Assembly (NCBI RefSeq): GCF_009733845.1
Contig: NZ_WNXZ01000005.1
Span: 295,332-359,331, forward strand
Length of the DNA stretch: 64,000 bases
Reading direction: 5' to 3'
Origin: Pseudactinotalea terrae
GTDB lineage: Bacteria; Actinomycetota; Actinomycetes; Actinomycetales; Beutenbergiaceae
The translations under genes and the position numbers were made by a program. The notes under the pieces are model-generated. The model was given only the letters and a program-made list of their open reading frames with translations, made no database searches and had not been told where the DNA came from. Positions 38,321 to 48,553 of the stretch are shown piece by piece. Numbering within the stretch: the stretch's first letter is position 1; every line of letters starts with the position of its first letter.

Positions 38321-38701
38321 ATGTTCACCATCGCGCTCGTGCTCGCCGGGCTGGCCGCGCTGGTGCACGTCTACATCTGGGTGCTGGAGTCCATCCGGTG
38401 GGAGGCGCCAGCGACCCGGGGCACGTTCGGCCTCTCCGAGGAGGTCGCGCGGACCACGAAGCCGATGGCCTTCAACCAGGGCTTCTACAACCTGTTCCTC
38501 GCGATCGTGACCGGCGCGGGGATCGTGGCGGCAGGCTCGAACCATGCGGTCTCGGTCGCGCTGCTGTGCGCAGGTACCGGCTCGATGCTGGCTGCGGCCG
38601 TGGTGCTCGTAGCCAGCGATCGCTCCAAGGCCCGGGCCGCCGCGACGCAGGGCACGCTGCCACTGCTGGCGCTGCTCGCCCTCGGTGCGTCTGCGGTCTG
38701 A
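38321..38701 (+). CDS. DUF1304 family membrane protein
   Basis: A 126-residue integral membrane protein with four helices and the family signature VHVYIWVLESIRWEAP in the first loop, then NQGFYNLFLA. The function of DUF1304 proteins is unknown. GAGGAT precedes the ATG at 38321. It is the last intact gene before the decayed restriction locus. Confidence 0.85.
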   Translation: MFTIALVLAGLAALVHVYIWVLESIRWEAPATRGTFGLSEEVARTTKPMAFNQGFYNLFLAIVTGAGIVAAGSNHAVSVALLCAGTGSMLAAAVVLVASDRSKARAAATQGTLPLLALLALGASAV

Positions 38702-38732
38702 GATTCGGCCCCCGCGCGCGTTGTCTGAGCGG

Positions 38733-39104
38733 GTGGTCACGGGAGACCTCAAGAGCAAGATCGATCGCATCTGGGACGCGTTCTGGTCGGGCGGGACAAC
38801 CCGCTCGAGGTCATCGACCAGATCACCTACCTGCTGTTCCTGCGGCGGCTGGACGAGCCGCAGACGTTGGCGGAGCGGAAGGCCCAGGTCACCGGCGGCG
38901 GGATCGAGGACCCGGTCTACCTGCCTGGTCGGCAGCACCTGCGGTGGCCCCTTCCTTCGCGGCCTCGGGCAGCAGGTGGGAGGCGAGGGCTCCACCTACT
39001 CCGATCACATGCGAGACGCCCGGTTCACGATCTCGACGCTGGCGCTTCTAGCGAAGGTCGTCGACATGCTCCACGCCATCCCGATGGAGAGCCGCGACAC
39101 CGAC
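38733..39104 (+). pseudogene. hsdM N-terminal remnant (type I restriction methyltransferase)
   Basis: From the GTG at 38733 the frame reads like an HsdM N-terminus (DLKSKIDRIWDAFWSGG). It shifts near 38795 to a second frame (LEVIDQITYLLFLRRLDE, then LPGRQHLRWP) and near 38955 to the first again (GGEGSTYSDHMRDARFT, LLAKVVDMLHAIPME). About 30-40 residues between the last two blocks seem lost, and the catalytic NPPY-containing methyltransferase domain is absent. It is inactive as a methylase. The sequence ends abruptly at an Mrr-like segment. Confidence 0.85.
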
Positions 39105-39397
39105 GGGCCTCAGCCGCGTCTACGTGCAGGCCAAGCGTTCGCGCCCGAGGCCACGGTCGGCCGGCCGGAGGTGCAGGGGTTTGTCGGCGCCCTGCACGGC
39201 AACCGGGCGAGCCAGGGCGTCTTCAACACCACCGGACGGTTCAGCGGGGGCGCCCAGCAGTTCGCCGACACGGTCGCGACTCGTGTGGTCCTTATCGACG
39301 GCGCGCGCCTGACCAGACTGATGATCCGCTACCGCGTGGAGTCCAGGTCAAGCAGACCTACGAGATCGTCGAGATCGACGAGGACTTCTTCGAGTAG
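39105..39397 (+). pseudogene. mrr C-terminal remnant (Mrr-type restriction endonuclease)
   Basis: Three frames must be joined to read an Mrr C-terminal catalytic region: VYVQAKR, then EATVGRPEVQGFVGALHGN to LTRLMIRYR, then VKQTYEIVEIDEDFFE before a TAG at 39395. The QAKR motif and the VGRPEVQ helix belong to the PD-(D/E)XK core of Mrr, but the N-terminal winged helix and the first catalytic acid are missing. It is fused directly behind the hsdM remnant, so two restriction genes were joined by deletion. Confidence 0.82.
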
Positions 39398-39427
39398 GCC
39401 AGCTGGGGCGCCCGCTCGGGCACCGAG

Positions 39428-39514
39428 TTGATTCGATCGATTGCCTATCCAGGCGCTGTATCAACTGCTACGTTGTTGATTCGATCAATTGGGCATCGGA
39501 TCGGTGTATCAACT
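39428..39514 (+). repeat. 39-bp direct repeat, 2 units, upstream of fic
   Basis: Units at 39428-39466 and 39476-39514 (48-bp period) share the ends TTGATTCGATC and TGTATCAACT with a variable middle. TTGAT-TCG-ATCAA in unit 2 is a dyad. They lie directly before the fic start and may be operators. Confidence 0.7.
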
Positions 39515-39525
39515 AGGGGGCTGAG

Positions 39526-40563
39526 GTGGCACGAGGGCGCCCGACACGAGCGAGTGTCTACGCGCGACTCGACGCTGCCCTTATCGAGCTGCGCGAACGG
39601 CTCGGTGGGCTTCCGTCGCCTGAGGAGGCGGACTTCGTCTGGCGCGACATCTGGCACCTCGAGGCTCACCACTCCACGGCACTCGAGGGCAACACGCTCG
39701 TGATCCGCGAGGTCGAGGAGCTGCTTGAGCGGGGCCGCGCTGTCGGTGCCAAGCCGCTCAAGGAGTACATGGAGGTCAAGGGTTACGGCGATGCCGCCAG
39801 CTGGGTGTACGCGCAAGCCCACCACGGCGAGCTCTCCGGTGACGGCACCTCGATCACCCTCCAGGAAGTGCGCCGCATCCACGCCACGCTCATGGAACCG
39901 GTCTGGCAGGTGGCAGCCCACCCCGAGGCGACCGACCGCGAAAGTCCAGGCAACTTCCGCGAGCACGATATTCATACCTTCGACGGCGGTATGACTCCGC
40001 CGAGCTGGCCGCTCGTCCCGGCCCGCGTCCAGGACTGGCTCGAGCTCGCGAACGACAGCTCCAGACGGCTACGCGACGGCAAGCACGACCTGGCGCTTCC
40101 TGAGGCGATCGCCGTGATCCACAACGAGTTCGAGAAGGTCCACCCCTTCATCGACGGCAACGGTCGCACCGGGCGGCTCGCGCTCAACCTGATCCTTGTG
40201 CGACTCGGCCATCCGCCGGTCGTGATTCTCAAGCAGCAGCGAGACACCTACCTGGCTGCGATGCAGCGAGCAGACGACAGCGACCCCGGACTTTTGGGTG
40301 AGCTCCTCGCCCGTGCGATGCTCGACAACCTCAACCGCTTCATCCTCCCCAGCGTCGCCGGACCCGCCCGCCTCGTTCCTCTGGCCGCCCTCGTCGACGA
40401 GCGCTTCAGCATCGCCGCGCTCAGGCAAGCGGCGCAACGAGGTCGGCTGGAGGCCTTCCAGGGACCCGACGGCGTGTGGCGGAGCAGCCGGAAGGCGGTC
40501 GAGGAGTACTCAAAGACCAAAGGGGCACGGCAGCGGAAGCCGAGCGACGGGGGCAGCACGTGA
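39526..40563 (+). CDS. fic: Fic/DOC family protein, class II (autoinhibited), with C-terminal winged helix
   Basis: A 345-residue intact Fic protein. The N-terminal inhibitory helix carries the class II motif S-x3-E-G (S50 to E54-G55 in HHSTALEGN), which blocks the active site. The catalytic loop HPFIDGNGRTGR spans residues 206-217 with all key residues (His, Asp, Asn, Arg), so AMP transfer to a protein hydroxyl is expected once inhibition is relieved. A C-terminal domain (about 285-345) looks like a winged helix. The GTG at 39526 follows an AGGGGG stretch and the 39-bp repeats. Fic genes of this type sit inside type I restriction operons; here hsdM before it and hsdR after it are broken while fic is intact. 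Target unknown. Confidence 0.9.
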   Translation: MARGRPTRASVYARLDAALIELRERLGGLPSPEEADFVWRDIWHLEAHHSTALEGNTLVIREVEELLERGRAVGAKPLKEYMEVKGYGDAASWVYAQAHHGELSGDGTSITLQEVRRIHATLMEPVWQVAAHPEATDRESPGNFREHDIHTFDGGMTPPSWPLVPARVQDWLELANDSSRRLRDGKHDLALPEAIAVIHNEFEKVHPFIDGNGRTGRLALNLILVRLGHPPVVILKQQRDTYLAAMQRADDSDPGLLGELLARAMLDNLNRFILPSVAGPARLVPLAALVDERFSIAALRQAAQRGRLEAFQGPDGVWRSSRKAVEEYSKTKGARQRKPSDGGST

Positions 40564-41061
40564 GCAACTTCGCCTTCCTCCAAACGATTTGGCCGGCCAT
40601 CCACGATGACTGCGTCCGCGACGAGTCCTATCTCGCTGCCGACCCGCGTTCGGCATGCTTCTACAGTCGCCGTGCCCACCCAGGCCGTCCGTCACATCTA
40701 CGACCTGCGGGACATCCCGACGCCCTACCGCGACGACCTCGCCGCACACAGCAGCGACCCCGCATTCGCCCGGGTCGCCGGCCAGGGGCATCGCCACCAA
40801 GCCCACCCTGATCCGGCGCGTCGGCAACACAGCCGTCCACGACCACAAGCCCATCGCGGCGAACATCGCCACCCAGGTCATGCGCGAGCTGCACCACGTG
40901 ATGATCTGGGCAGCGTTCCAGCACTCCGCTGCCCCGGAGGCCGTGCCCACCCAGGCCGTCTTCGATCCTGCGCTCGCGTCCCGCTCAGCACCCCTGTCAC
41001 GGGACGAGGTGGTCCGGCTCGCGCAGAGATTCAAGGCACAGGACGAGGCCTATCGGAAGCC
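40560..41061 (+). pseudogene. hsdR N-terminal remnant (type I restriction endonuclease)
   Basis: A GTG overlapping the fic stop (GTGA) starts NFAFLQTIWPAIHDDCVRDE and DPRSACFYSRR. The frame then shifts to TQAVRHIYDLRDIPTPYRDDLAAH and again to GIATKPTLIRRVGNTAVHDH and RELHHVMIWAAFQ. This is the DUF4145-type N-terminal domain found at the start of HsdR proteins. At least two frameshifts are present, and the nuclease and helicase domains are missing. It shows hsdR was once coupled to fic. Confidence 0.85.
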
Positions 41062-41595
41062 CTCGCCGAGCGCTACCGGATGTGGTTCAAGGACGAGGCT
41101 CACGACTCCACCACCTGGTGCGCCGACTCCCCCGACCTGCTCACGTGGGGGGCGTCGTCGATGGCGGTCGGACCGCCCTCGCACGAGGGCCCGAACGTGT
41201 TCTCGCTCGGCGGCGAATTCTGGATGATCACCGACGAGTGGCACGGGCTGGGTGTGCACCGCTCGAGCGACCTGCACAGCTGGCAGCGGCAGGGACTGAT
41301 CCTCGACCAGCCGGGTGCACGCCTCTGGGACGCAGGATTCGGGCACCACGCGGATGTCGTGGTCGGCACCAGCGCCACCGGTGAGGAGGTCGGCTGGATC
41401 TTCTACTTCACGCACCGCAGCCGGCCCGGCGCCGACGCGAGCCAGGCGGACTCACCGCATCCCGACGTCCCGATCGAGCACGTCACCGACATCCAGGTGG
41501 CCGCGCTGCACGTGCACGATGGCGTGCTGGTGTGCGACCGCGACGCGTCGGTCGACCTCGACCTTCTCTGCGCGGCCGCTCGCACGCGGACGTGA
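41062..41595 (+). pseudogene. GH43/GH32-like beta-propeller glycosidase, C-terminal fragment
   Basis: After the hsdR remnant the frame reads about 175 residues of a five-bladed propeller glycosidase: YRMWFKDEAHDSTTWCADS, NVFSLGGEFWMITDEWHGLG, HRSSDLHSWQRQG, DAGFGHHADVVV and a C-terminal strand ending before TGA at 41593. The N-terminal blades with the catalytic base are missing and no start codon of its own is evident. The restriction locus probably replaced the 5' part of this gene. It might still be expressed by read-through, but it should not be an active glycosidase. Confidence 0.7.
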
Positions 41596-41626
41596 GCGAG
41601 CTCGCCGAGGGTCGCACCCGGTCGAG

Positions 41627-42112
41627 TCAGGCTCGCAGCTCCATCGGGGGCAAGCCGGCGAGCTGCTGCGGGAACCGCCAACGGTTGTAGCCCTTGTCCC
41701 AGGGGTAGCGGTGCTGCCAGTCCCGCCACACGACCTGCAGCGCCTGGCACTCATCGGCGTACAGCTGGCCCAGCACGACCAGATCGGAGGTGTCGATCAC
41801 CCGCGTGAACGTCAGCTCCGCCTCGCAGTGCTCGCAGCCCAGCGTCTGCCCGTGCACGAACGACTGGCCGCCTCTGATCCGCTCGCCGAGGTCATTGAGC
41901 AGCGGTTCGGCCTCGGCGGCCGTCAGCCCATGCACGAGCAGCTCGGGATGCCCCCACCCGGCCAGCCCGACCGTGTAGGTGAAGGGCGGCTCCTCCCCCT
42001 CGTGCTCGTTCGTGCAGCCGGGTTCGCTGCAGGACTCGCCGACGTGCACCAGCCCCCATCCGAACTTCTCGACCTTCTCCAGCATCGACCGCAGGTACCG
42101 ATCGGTTGCCAT
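41627..42112 (-). CDS. DUF4262 domain-containing protein
   Basis: A 161-residue DUF4262 protein: FGWGLVHVGESC near residue 17, the FTYTVGLAGWGHPELLVHGL motif near 44 and a C-terminal QALQVVWRDWQHRYPW. Four cysteines in CSEPGC and CEHC could bind a metal. The family function is unknown. AAAGGAG precedes the ATG. It is convergent with the GH43-like fragment. Confidence 0.85.
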   Translation of the reverse strand: MATDRYLRSMLEKVEKFGWGLVHVGESCSEPGCTNEHEGEEPPFTYTVGLAGWGHPELLVHGLTAAEAEPLLNDLGERIRGGQSFVHGQTLGCEHCEAELTFTRVIDTSDLVVLGQLYADECQALQVVWRDWQHRYPWDKGYNRWRFPQQLAGLPPMELRA

Positions 42113-42189
42113 GTCTCGCTCCTTTGCAGATGGTCATCAGTGCAGGGAACGGTAGGTCGGGGCACCGACAGCTGCGCTAGCAGAGGCTT

Positions 42190-42255
42190 GAGATCGCACA
42201 TCGGCGGTGAGATCGGACGTCGCACGGTGCTATCTCGCCGGCGATGTGCGATCTC
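42190..42255. repeat. Four-half-site hairpin repeat (family A, copy 2)
   Basis: Arms 42190-42218 and 42227-42255 pair over 29 bp with about five mismatches around an 8-nt loop. The GAGATCGCAC and GAGATCGGAC blocks keep the 19-bp period. It fills most of the 154-bp gap between the amidase stop and the DUF4262 start. Confidence 0.75.
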
Positions 42256-42266
42256 GGTGGAAGCGC

Positions 42267-43694
42267 TCAGGCGTCCGGCGGCGCCAGCGGCCACGGGGCC
42301 GCCTCCTCCAGCGCGGCCGCGAGCCCGAGCAGCAGGTCCTCTCGCCCGGTCCGCGCCCCGAGCATCACGCCCCAGGGCAGGACCGGGCCGTCGGCGTCCG
42401 CGGGCGCGTGGTGCAGCGGCAGCGAGATCGCCGGCGCACCGAGGATGTTCCACGTGGAGGTCCAGGGTGTGAACGCGCACTGGGCCCAGAAATCGGCCTC
42501 GGGGTCGGCGTCGTCGCGCATCTCCCCGATCCGCGGCGGTGGCTGCGCCAGCGTGGGGCTCAGGATCACGTCGACGTCCGCCCAGGCAGCGGCGGCCTCG
42601 CGCTGCAGCCGTTGCCCGGCGGCGATCGCGTTGGCGTACGTGACGCCGTCCACGCTGCGGCCGCGCTCGCGCATCCACCGCGTCAGCGGCACCAGCAGCG
42701 GGTCGGCCTCGCGCGGCAGGGGTGCGCTCGCGGCCATCACCGACCACACGTCGATGAACGGCCGCCACTCCTGCGCCGGGAACGGGACCGACGCCGGCGC
42801 GACCGTGTGCCCGGCCGCTTCCAGCAGTGCCACCGCCTTCTCGACGGCGGCCAGCGCCTCCGCGTGGACCGGCGCCTCGGGCGTGATGATCGGGGTGGTG
42901 AGCACGCCGACCCGCAGCGGCCCCACCTCGGCGTCGCAGGCCGCGAGGAACGAACCCGCCGCGGGCGCGGGCAGCATCCGATCGTCCCCGGGCCAGCCGG
43001 GCGCGAGTGCGTCGAGCGCGATCGCGGTGTCCCGCACATCCCGGGTGAGGACCCCGTGGGTGGCGAGCGCTGCACCATCGACCCCGACCGGTCCGGTACT
43101 GATGCGCCCACGGCTCGGCTTGAGGCCGACGAGCCCGCACGCAGCCGCCGGGATCCGGATCGAGCCGCCGCCGTCGCTCCCGTGCGCGATCGGCACGATG
43201 CCGGCCGCGACCGCGGCCGCCGCCCCGCCGGAGGAGCCACCCGCAGAGCGCGCCGGGTCCCACGGAGTGCGGGCCGGCGGCCCGATGTCCGGCTCGGTGT
43301 ACGGAGGCAGGCCCATCTCGGGCGTGCTGGTCTTGCCGATCATCACGGTGCCGGCCTCGCGGAAGCGGGTGACCACGCCGTCGTCGACCTCGGGCAAGAA
43401 GCCGCGCATCGCGGCGCTGCCGGCGTTCATCTCGACACCCGCGACCATCGTGAGGTCCTTGATCGGCAGCGGCACCCCGAGGAGCGGCGCGGGATCGCCG
43501 GCCGCCAGACGCGCGGCCGCATCATCGGCCTGCTGCTGAGCGAGCTCCGGCGCCAGCCGTACGAACGCGCCGACCCGTGGGCCGATCCGCTCCGCCCGCT
43601 CCCACGCGTGCGCGAGCACCTCCCCCGTGGAGACCTCACCGGCTCGGATCGCGGCGGCCAGGCCCCGCGCGGACAGCTCGTGGATCTCGGTCAC
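42267..43694 (-). CDS. Amidase (amidase signature family)
   Basis: A 475-residue amidase-signature hydrolase with the Ser-cisSer-Lys triad: catalytic Lys in PIKDLT near residue 79, cis-Ser in the GGSSGG loop near 154 and nucleophile Ser in DGGGSIRIPAA near 178. The length suits a stand-alone amidase rather than GatA, and there is no gatB or gatC beside it. Substrate unknown. The GTG start at 43694 has TAGGCT 6 nt upstream. Confidence 0.92.
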   Translation of the reverse strand: MTEIHELSARGLAAAIRAGEVSTGEVLAHAWERAERIGPRVGAFVRLAPELAQQQADDAAARLAAGDPAPLLGVPLPIKDLTMVAGVEMNAGSAAMRGFLPEVDDGVVTRFREAGTVMIGKTSTPEMGLPPYTEPDIGPPARTPWDPARSAGGSSGGAAAAVAAGIVPIAHGSDGGGSIRIPAAACGLVGLKPSRGRISTGPVGVDGAALATHGVLTRDVRDTAIALDALAPGWPGDDRMLPAPAAGSFLAACDAEVGPLRVGVLTTPIITPEAPVHAEALAAVEKAVALLEAAGHTVAPASVPFPAQEWRPFIDVWSVMAASAPLPREADPLLVPLTRWMRERGRSVDGVTYANAIAAGQRLQREAAAAWADVDVILSPTLAQPPPRIGEMRDDADPEADFWAQCAFTPWTSTWNILGAPAISLPLHHAPADADGPVLPWGVMLGARTGREDLLLGLAAALEEAAPWPLAPPDA

Positions 43695-43700
43695 CCAGCC

Positions 43701-43706
43701 AGCCTA
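43701..43706 (-). promoter_or_regulatory. -10 box of leaderless amidase gene
   Basis: TAGGCT (minus strand) ends 6 nt before the GTG at 43694. Confidence 0.45.
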
Positions 43707-43713
43707 GGAGGAC

Positions 43714-44109
43714 TCAGGTCCGCGTGCGCTCGCTGTCACCACGGAGCACGCAGAACTCGTTGCCCTCGGGGTCGGCCATCGTGACCCAGCCGCTGCCCGG
43801 ACCGTACTGGCCACGGCGGTCGGCGACCTGCGTCGCTCCGATACCCAGCAGCCGCTCGACCTCCTCCGCCTGCGTGCGGTCGGTCGGGCGGAGATCGAAA
43901 TGAATCCGGTTCTTGACGCTCTTCGCCTCAGGCACCTCGATGAACAGCACCAGGTGGCTGCCGTCCGGTGTGAGGATCATGCACTCCTCGTGCCCGGGCT
44001 CGTTCGGGTCGCCCTCGACGTCCACGTAGCCGAGCACCTGCTTCCACCACTCCGAGAGCTCGTAGGCGTTGCGGCAGTCGATGCTGGTGTGCGAGATCCG
44101 TGAGGTCAT
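43714..44109 (-). CDS. VOC-family (glyoxalase/dioxygenase-fold) protein 1
   Basis: A 131-residue vicinal-oxygen-chelate protein: ISHTSIDCRNAYELSEWWKQVLGY at the start, the IHFDLRPTD strand with a potential metal ligand, and a C-terminal VTMADPEGNEFCVLRG. Such proteins are often metal-dependent lyases or resistance proteins. The ATG at 44109 fits the conserved start; a longer frame to 44145 is less likely. It is divergent from a second VOC gene. Confidence 0.85.
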   Translation of the reverse strand: MTSRISHTSIDCRNAYELSEWWKQVLGYVDVEGDPNEPGHEECMILTPDGSHLVLFIEVPEAKSVKNRIHFDLRPTDRTQAEEVERLLGIGATQVADRRGQYGPGSGWVTMADPEGNEFCVLRGDSERTRT

Positions 44110-44115
44110 CTCCGC

Positions 44116-44121
44116 AGTCTT
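44116..44121 (-). promoter_or_regulatory. Variant -10 box of VOC gene 1
   Basis: AAGACT (minus strand) ends 6 nt before the ATG at 44109; first base differs from TANNNT. Confidence 0.3.
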
Positions 44122-44158
44122 TCCGCCGACCCCCAGGCGCAGCAAGGTCTTTGACGGC

Positions 44159-44164
44159 TAGCGT
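44159..44164 (+). promoter_or_regulatory. -10 box of VOC gene 2
   Basis: TAGCGT ends 6 nt before the ATG at 44171. Confidence 0.45.
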
Positions 44165-44170
44165 GGACAC

Positions 44171-44560
44171 ATGCATCGGAGCAGGATCGGCGTCGTCCTC
44201 ATCGACCACCCCGCGGCTGGCTACGAGGCCAGCGCTGACTTCTGGGCCGGTGCCTCCGGCTCACCACGGGAGCAGGACCGCCCGACGGCGGAGCACCCGT
44301 ACGAGTCCCTCCGGGACTTCCCCGGTGGGGTTCAGCTCGCGCTGCAACGCATCGGCGACGGCACCGCGCCGCGCGTGCACCTGGACATCGAGACCGACGA
44401 CGTCGAGGCGGAGATCGCACGGGTGCTCGCCCTGGGAGCGAGCATGGTCGACCGGCGCGAGGACTACGCCATCCTCGCCGATCCCGGGGGCGTGCCGTTC
44501 TGCGTGGTCCCGGTGCAGACCGGCGCGGCGTTCGACGAGCACGCCACGAGCTGGCCGTGA
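44171..44560 (+). CDS. VOC-family protein 2
   Basis: A 129-residue VOC protein: IGVVLIDHPAAGYEASADFW at the start, VHLDIETDDVEAEIARVLALGA in the middle and YAILADPGGVPFCVVPVQ at the end. The two halves correspond to the paired beta-alpha-beta-beta-beta units. It is divergent from VOC gene 1, with about 60 bp between starts. Substrate not identifiable. Confidence 0.82.
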   Translation: MHRSRIGVVLIDHPAAGYEASADFWAGASGSPREQDRPTAEHPYESLRDFPGGVQLALQRIGDGTAPRVHLDIETDDVEAEIARVLALGASMVDRREDYAILADPGGVPFCVVPVQTGAAFDEHATSWP

Positions 44561-44579
44561 CGGATCGGCTCCCACCTGG

Positions 44580-44585
44580 GAGCAT
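44580..44585 (+). promoter_or_regulatory. Variant -10 box of ldh
   Basis: GAGCAT ends 6 nt before the GTG at 44592, a weaker match to the leaderless pattern. Confidence 0.25.
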
Positions 44586-44591
44586 GGCGCT

Positions 44592-45527
44592 GTGATCTCC
44601 AGCAGCAGAGGGACGAAGCTCGCGGTCGTCGGTGCAGGTTCGGTCGGCTCGACTCTCGCGTACGCGAGCATGATCCACGGCCTGGCGCGGTCGGTCGCGC
44701 TCTACGACGTCAACCTCGCGAAGGTGCGTGCCGAGGCGCTCGACCTGCGGCAGGGCCTGCAGTTCGTGCCGGCCGCGCACGTCGAGGGCTCCGACGACAT
44801 CCAGATCTGCGCCGACGCCGACGTCATCGCGGTGACCGCCGGCGCGAAGCAGAAGCCGGGGCAGACACGGCTCGACCTGGCCGCCTCCACCACCGAGCTG
44901 ATGCGCACGCTGATGCCGCGCCTCGTGGAGGTCGCGCCACGGGCCGTCATCATCATGGTGACGAACCCGGTCGACGTGATCACCTACGTGGCGCAGAAGC
45001 TCACCGGGCTGCCTCCGAACCAGCTCTTCGGCTCCGGAACAGTCCTCGACACGGCGCGCCTGCGCGGCCTGATCGCCGCTCGCTGCCAGGTGGCGGTGCA
45101 GAACGTGCACGCGTACATCGTGGGTGAGCACGGCGACAGCGAGATCCCGTTGTGGAGCAGCGCCGCCGTCGGGGCGGTCCCGGTGACCGACCTGGTCCCG
45201 GAGGCCGAGCGCGACCAGATGGCGCACGACGTCGTCCACGCCGCCTACGAGATCATCCAGGGCAAGGGCGCCACGAACTACGCGATCGGCGTCTCCGCTG
45301 GCCGGATCATCGAGGCCGTGCTGCGTGACGAGCACCGGGTGCTGCCGGTCTCGACGCTCGTCGACGGCCATCTCGGCATCGACGACGTGTGCTTGTCGAT
45401 CCCCTCGGTGGTCGGTGCAGCGGGGGTCGAGCGGCAGCTCCACGTGCCGATGACCGACCACGAGGTCGCGGGGCTTCGCGCCAGTGCCGACGAGCTCCGC
45501 TCCGCGGCCCGCAGCCTCGGCTTCTAG
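44592..45527 (+). CDS. ldh: L-lactate dehydrogenase
   Basis: A 311-residue NAD-dependent dehydrogenase interconverting pyruvate and L-lactate. It has the dinucleotide loop [13 protein letters not shown] near residues 11-23, the substrate-loop region [23 protein letters not shown] and the active-site [11 protein letters not shown] with catalytic His near 180. The Q in the KQKPGQTR loop supports lactate rather than malate dehydrogenase. The GTG start lies a few residues before the first strand. Confidence 0.93.
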   Translation: MISSSRGTKLAVVGAGSVGSTLAYASMIHGLARSVALYDVNLAKVRAEALDLRQGLQFVPAAHVEGSDDIQICADADVIAVTAGAKQKPGQTRLDLAASTTELMRTLMPRLVEVAPRAVIIMVTNPVDVITYVAQKLTGLPPNQLFGSGTVLDTARLRGLIAARCQVAVQNVHAYIVGEHGDSEIPLWSSAAVGAVPVTDLVPEAERDQMAHDVVHAAYEIIQGKGATNYAIGVSAGRIIEAVLRDEHRVLPVSTLVDGHLGIDDVCLSIPSVVGAAGVERQLHVPMTDHEVAGLRASADELRSAARSLGF

Positions 45528-45569
45528 GCCGCCCTCCCGGGAGCCGTCTCACCAGTCGGACGGACCGGG

Positions 45570-45575
45570 TAGCGT
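45570..45575 (+). promoter_or_regulatory. -10 box of the tdh-kbl operon
   Basis: TAGCGT ends 7 nt before the GTG at 45583. Confidence 0.45.
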
Positions 45576-45582
45576 CGGCTCC

Positions 45583-46644
45583 GTGAAGGCGCTGCTGAAG
45601 GCCGGCCCGCAGGCGGGCCTCGAGCTCACCGATGTCCCCGAGCCCTCGGCCGGTGCCACCGATGTCACCGTGCAGGTGCACACCACCGGCATCTGCGGCA
45701 CCGACCTGCACATCCTGCACTGGGACGCCTGGGCGGCGAGCACGCTCGCACCGCCGGTCGTGCCGGGGCACGAGTTCTACGGCGAGGTGATCGCCGTCGG
45801 CAGCGACGTCCGCGACGTCCGGATCGGTGACCGGGTCTCCGGCGAGGGCCACGTGGTGTGCGGGATCTGCCGCAACTGCCGAGCCGGCCGCCGCCAGATG
45901 TGCATCCACACCAGCGGTCTGGGCGTGAACCGCGACGGCGCGTTCGCCGAGCGCGTGGTGATCCCGCAGGAGAATGTCTGGGTCCACGCTCACGACGGCG
46001 ACATCTCGCTCATCACCCCCGAGCTCGGTGCGATCTTCGACCCGTTCGGCAACGCGGTCCACACCGCGCTCAAGTTCCCGGTCATCGGTGAGGACGTGCT
46101 CATCACCGGCGCGGGGCCGATCGGGCTGATGGCCGCCGCTGTGGTGCGCCACGCCGGTGCCCGGTACGTCGCGATCACCGATGTCTCGAAGCCTCGCCTC
46201 GACCTTGCGGAACGGATGGGTGCGGTCGACCTCGCGCTCGACGTCACGAGCTCGAGCATCGCCGACGCCCAACGGGCGCTCGGGCTGAAGGAGGGCTTCG
46301 ACGTCGCCCTCGAGATGTCCGGTCACCCGAGCGCGCTGCCCGAGGTGATCCGCAACATGAACCACGGCGGCCGGATCGCGCTGCTGGGGCTCCCGAGCGC
46401 CCCGATCGACATCGACTGGGCGGTGGTGGTCACCCACATGCTCACGCTGCAGGGCATCTACGGACGCGAGATGTTCGAGACCTGGAACGCGATGACGGCG
46501 ATGCTCTCGACCAGCCCCGCGCTGCGGCGCTCGATCACCGGCGTCATCACCGACATCGTGCCGGCGCGCGAGTGGGAGCGTGCGTTCTCGCTGGCCGCGA
46601 GCGCGAGCAGCGGCAAGGTCGTGCTCGACTGGAGGGAGCTGTAG
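45583..46644 (+). CDS. tdh: L-threonine 3-dehydrogenase
   Basis: A 353-residue zinc alcohol-dehydrogenase-family enzyme oxidising threonine to 2-amino-3-ketobutyrate. It has catalytic zinc ligands in GICGTDLHI (Cys near 39) and VPGHEFYG (His near 64), a structural-zinc cluster [15 protein letters not shown] near 97, the TDH-type [11 protein letters not shown] near 148 and the NAD loop [10 protein letters not shown] near 173. The stop abuts the kbl start, and that partner makes the assignment firm. Confidence 0.95.
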   Translation: MKALLKAGPQAGLELTDVPEPSAGATDVTVQVHTTGICGTDLHILHWDAWAASTLAPPVVPGHEFYGEVIAVGSDVRDVRIGDRVSGEGHVVCGICRNCRAGRRQMCIHTSGLGVNRDGAFAERVVIPQENVWVHAHDGDISLITPELGAIFDPFGNAVHTALKFPVIGEDVLITGAGPIGLMAAAVVRHAGARYVAITDVSKPRLDLAERMGAVDLALDVTSSSIADAQRALGLKEGFDVALEMSGHPSALPEVIRNMNHGGRIALLGLPSAPIDIDWAVVVTHMLTLQGIYGREMFETWNAMTAMLSTSPALRRSITGVITDIVPAREWERAFSLAASASSGKVVLDWREL

Positions 46645-47886
<1,242 letters not shown>

Positions 47887-48553
47887 GTGCGCAGGGTCGC
47901 CGTCGACGGGCTCCTGCGAGACGTCGACGACGGCGAAGTCGGCCAGATCGACGCCGGGCGGGAGCTCGAACGTGCCGGAGTCGCTGGTGAGCACGCCGAG
48001 GCTGATCAGCCGCTGCAGGTCGGTGGAGATGAGCCAGACCTCGCGGTAGCCGTCCACGTCGTCGTCGGTCGGTAGCTCGACGCGCAGCACCGGGCCGCGC
48101 GGACCGTCCTCGACCACCGCGGCACCGGATGTCTGCCAGCCCGGCAACGGCTCGAGGACCGCCGAGGCGACCGCCGCCGGCCGGTCCCGGTCGGACAGCA
48201 GCGACTGCACGCCCACGGCTCCGAGCGCGCCGACGGCGATCGATGCTGCGGCGAGCAGCACGGTCCGCCGGGTGCGGGGTTGACGGGCAGGCATCGAGAC
48301 GACGGGCGCGATCTCGGGCGCTCGCTCGACGTCGTCGGCTCGCTCGGGCTCGTTCCGCTCCTTCTCGATCTCGGCGGCGATACCCTCCCACACCCGCTCG
48401 GCGGGCCGCTGCAGCGGGCCACGCACGGCACCGGCCTGCACGACCGCGCGCAGCGAGGCGAGCTCGGCCTGGCACTCCTGGCACCCGGAGAAGTGCTGCG
48501 CGTCGGCGTCGTCCAGGGGCTCGCCCAGCGCGGCCAGCGCGATCAGATCGGGA

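Noticed and set aside
39445..39975. Minus-strand frame of 176 codons opposite fic that could be an antitoxin
   Set aside because: It spans the fic promoter repeats and the fic start in antisense, has no antitoxin motif and Fic class II proteins carry their inhibitor helix internally.
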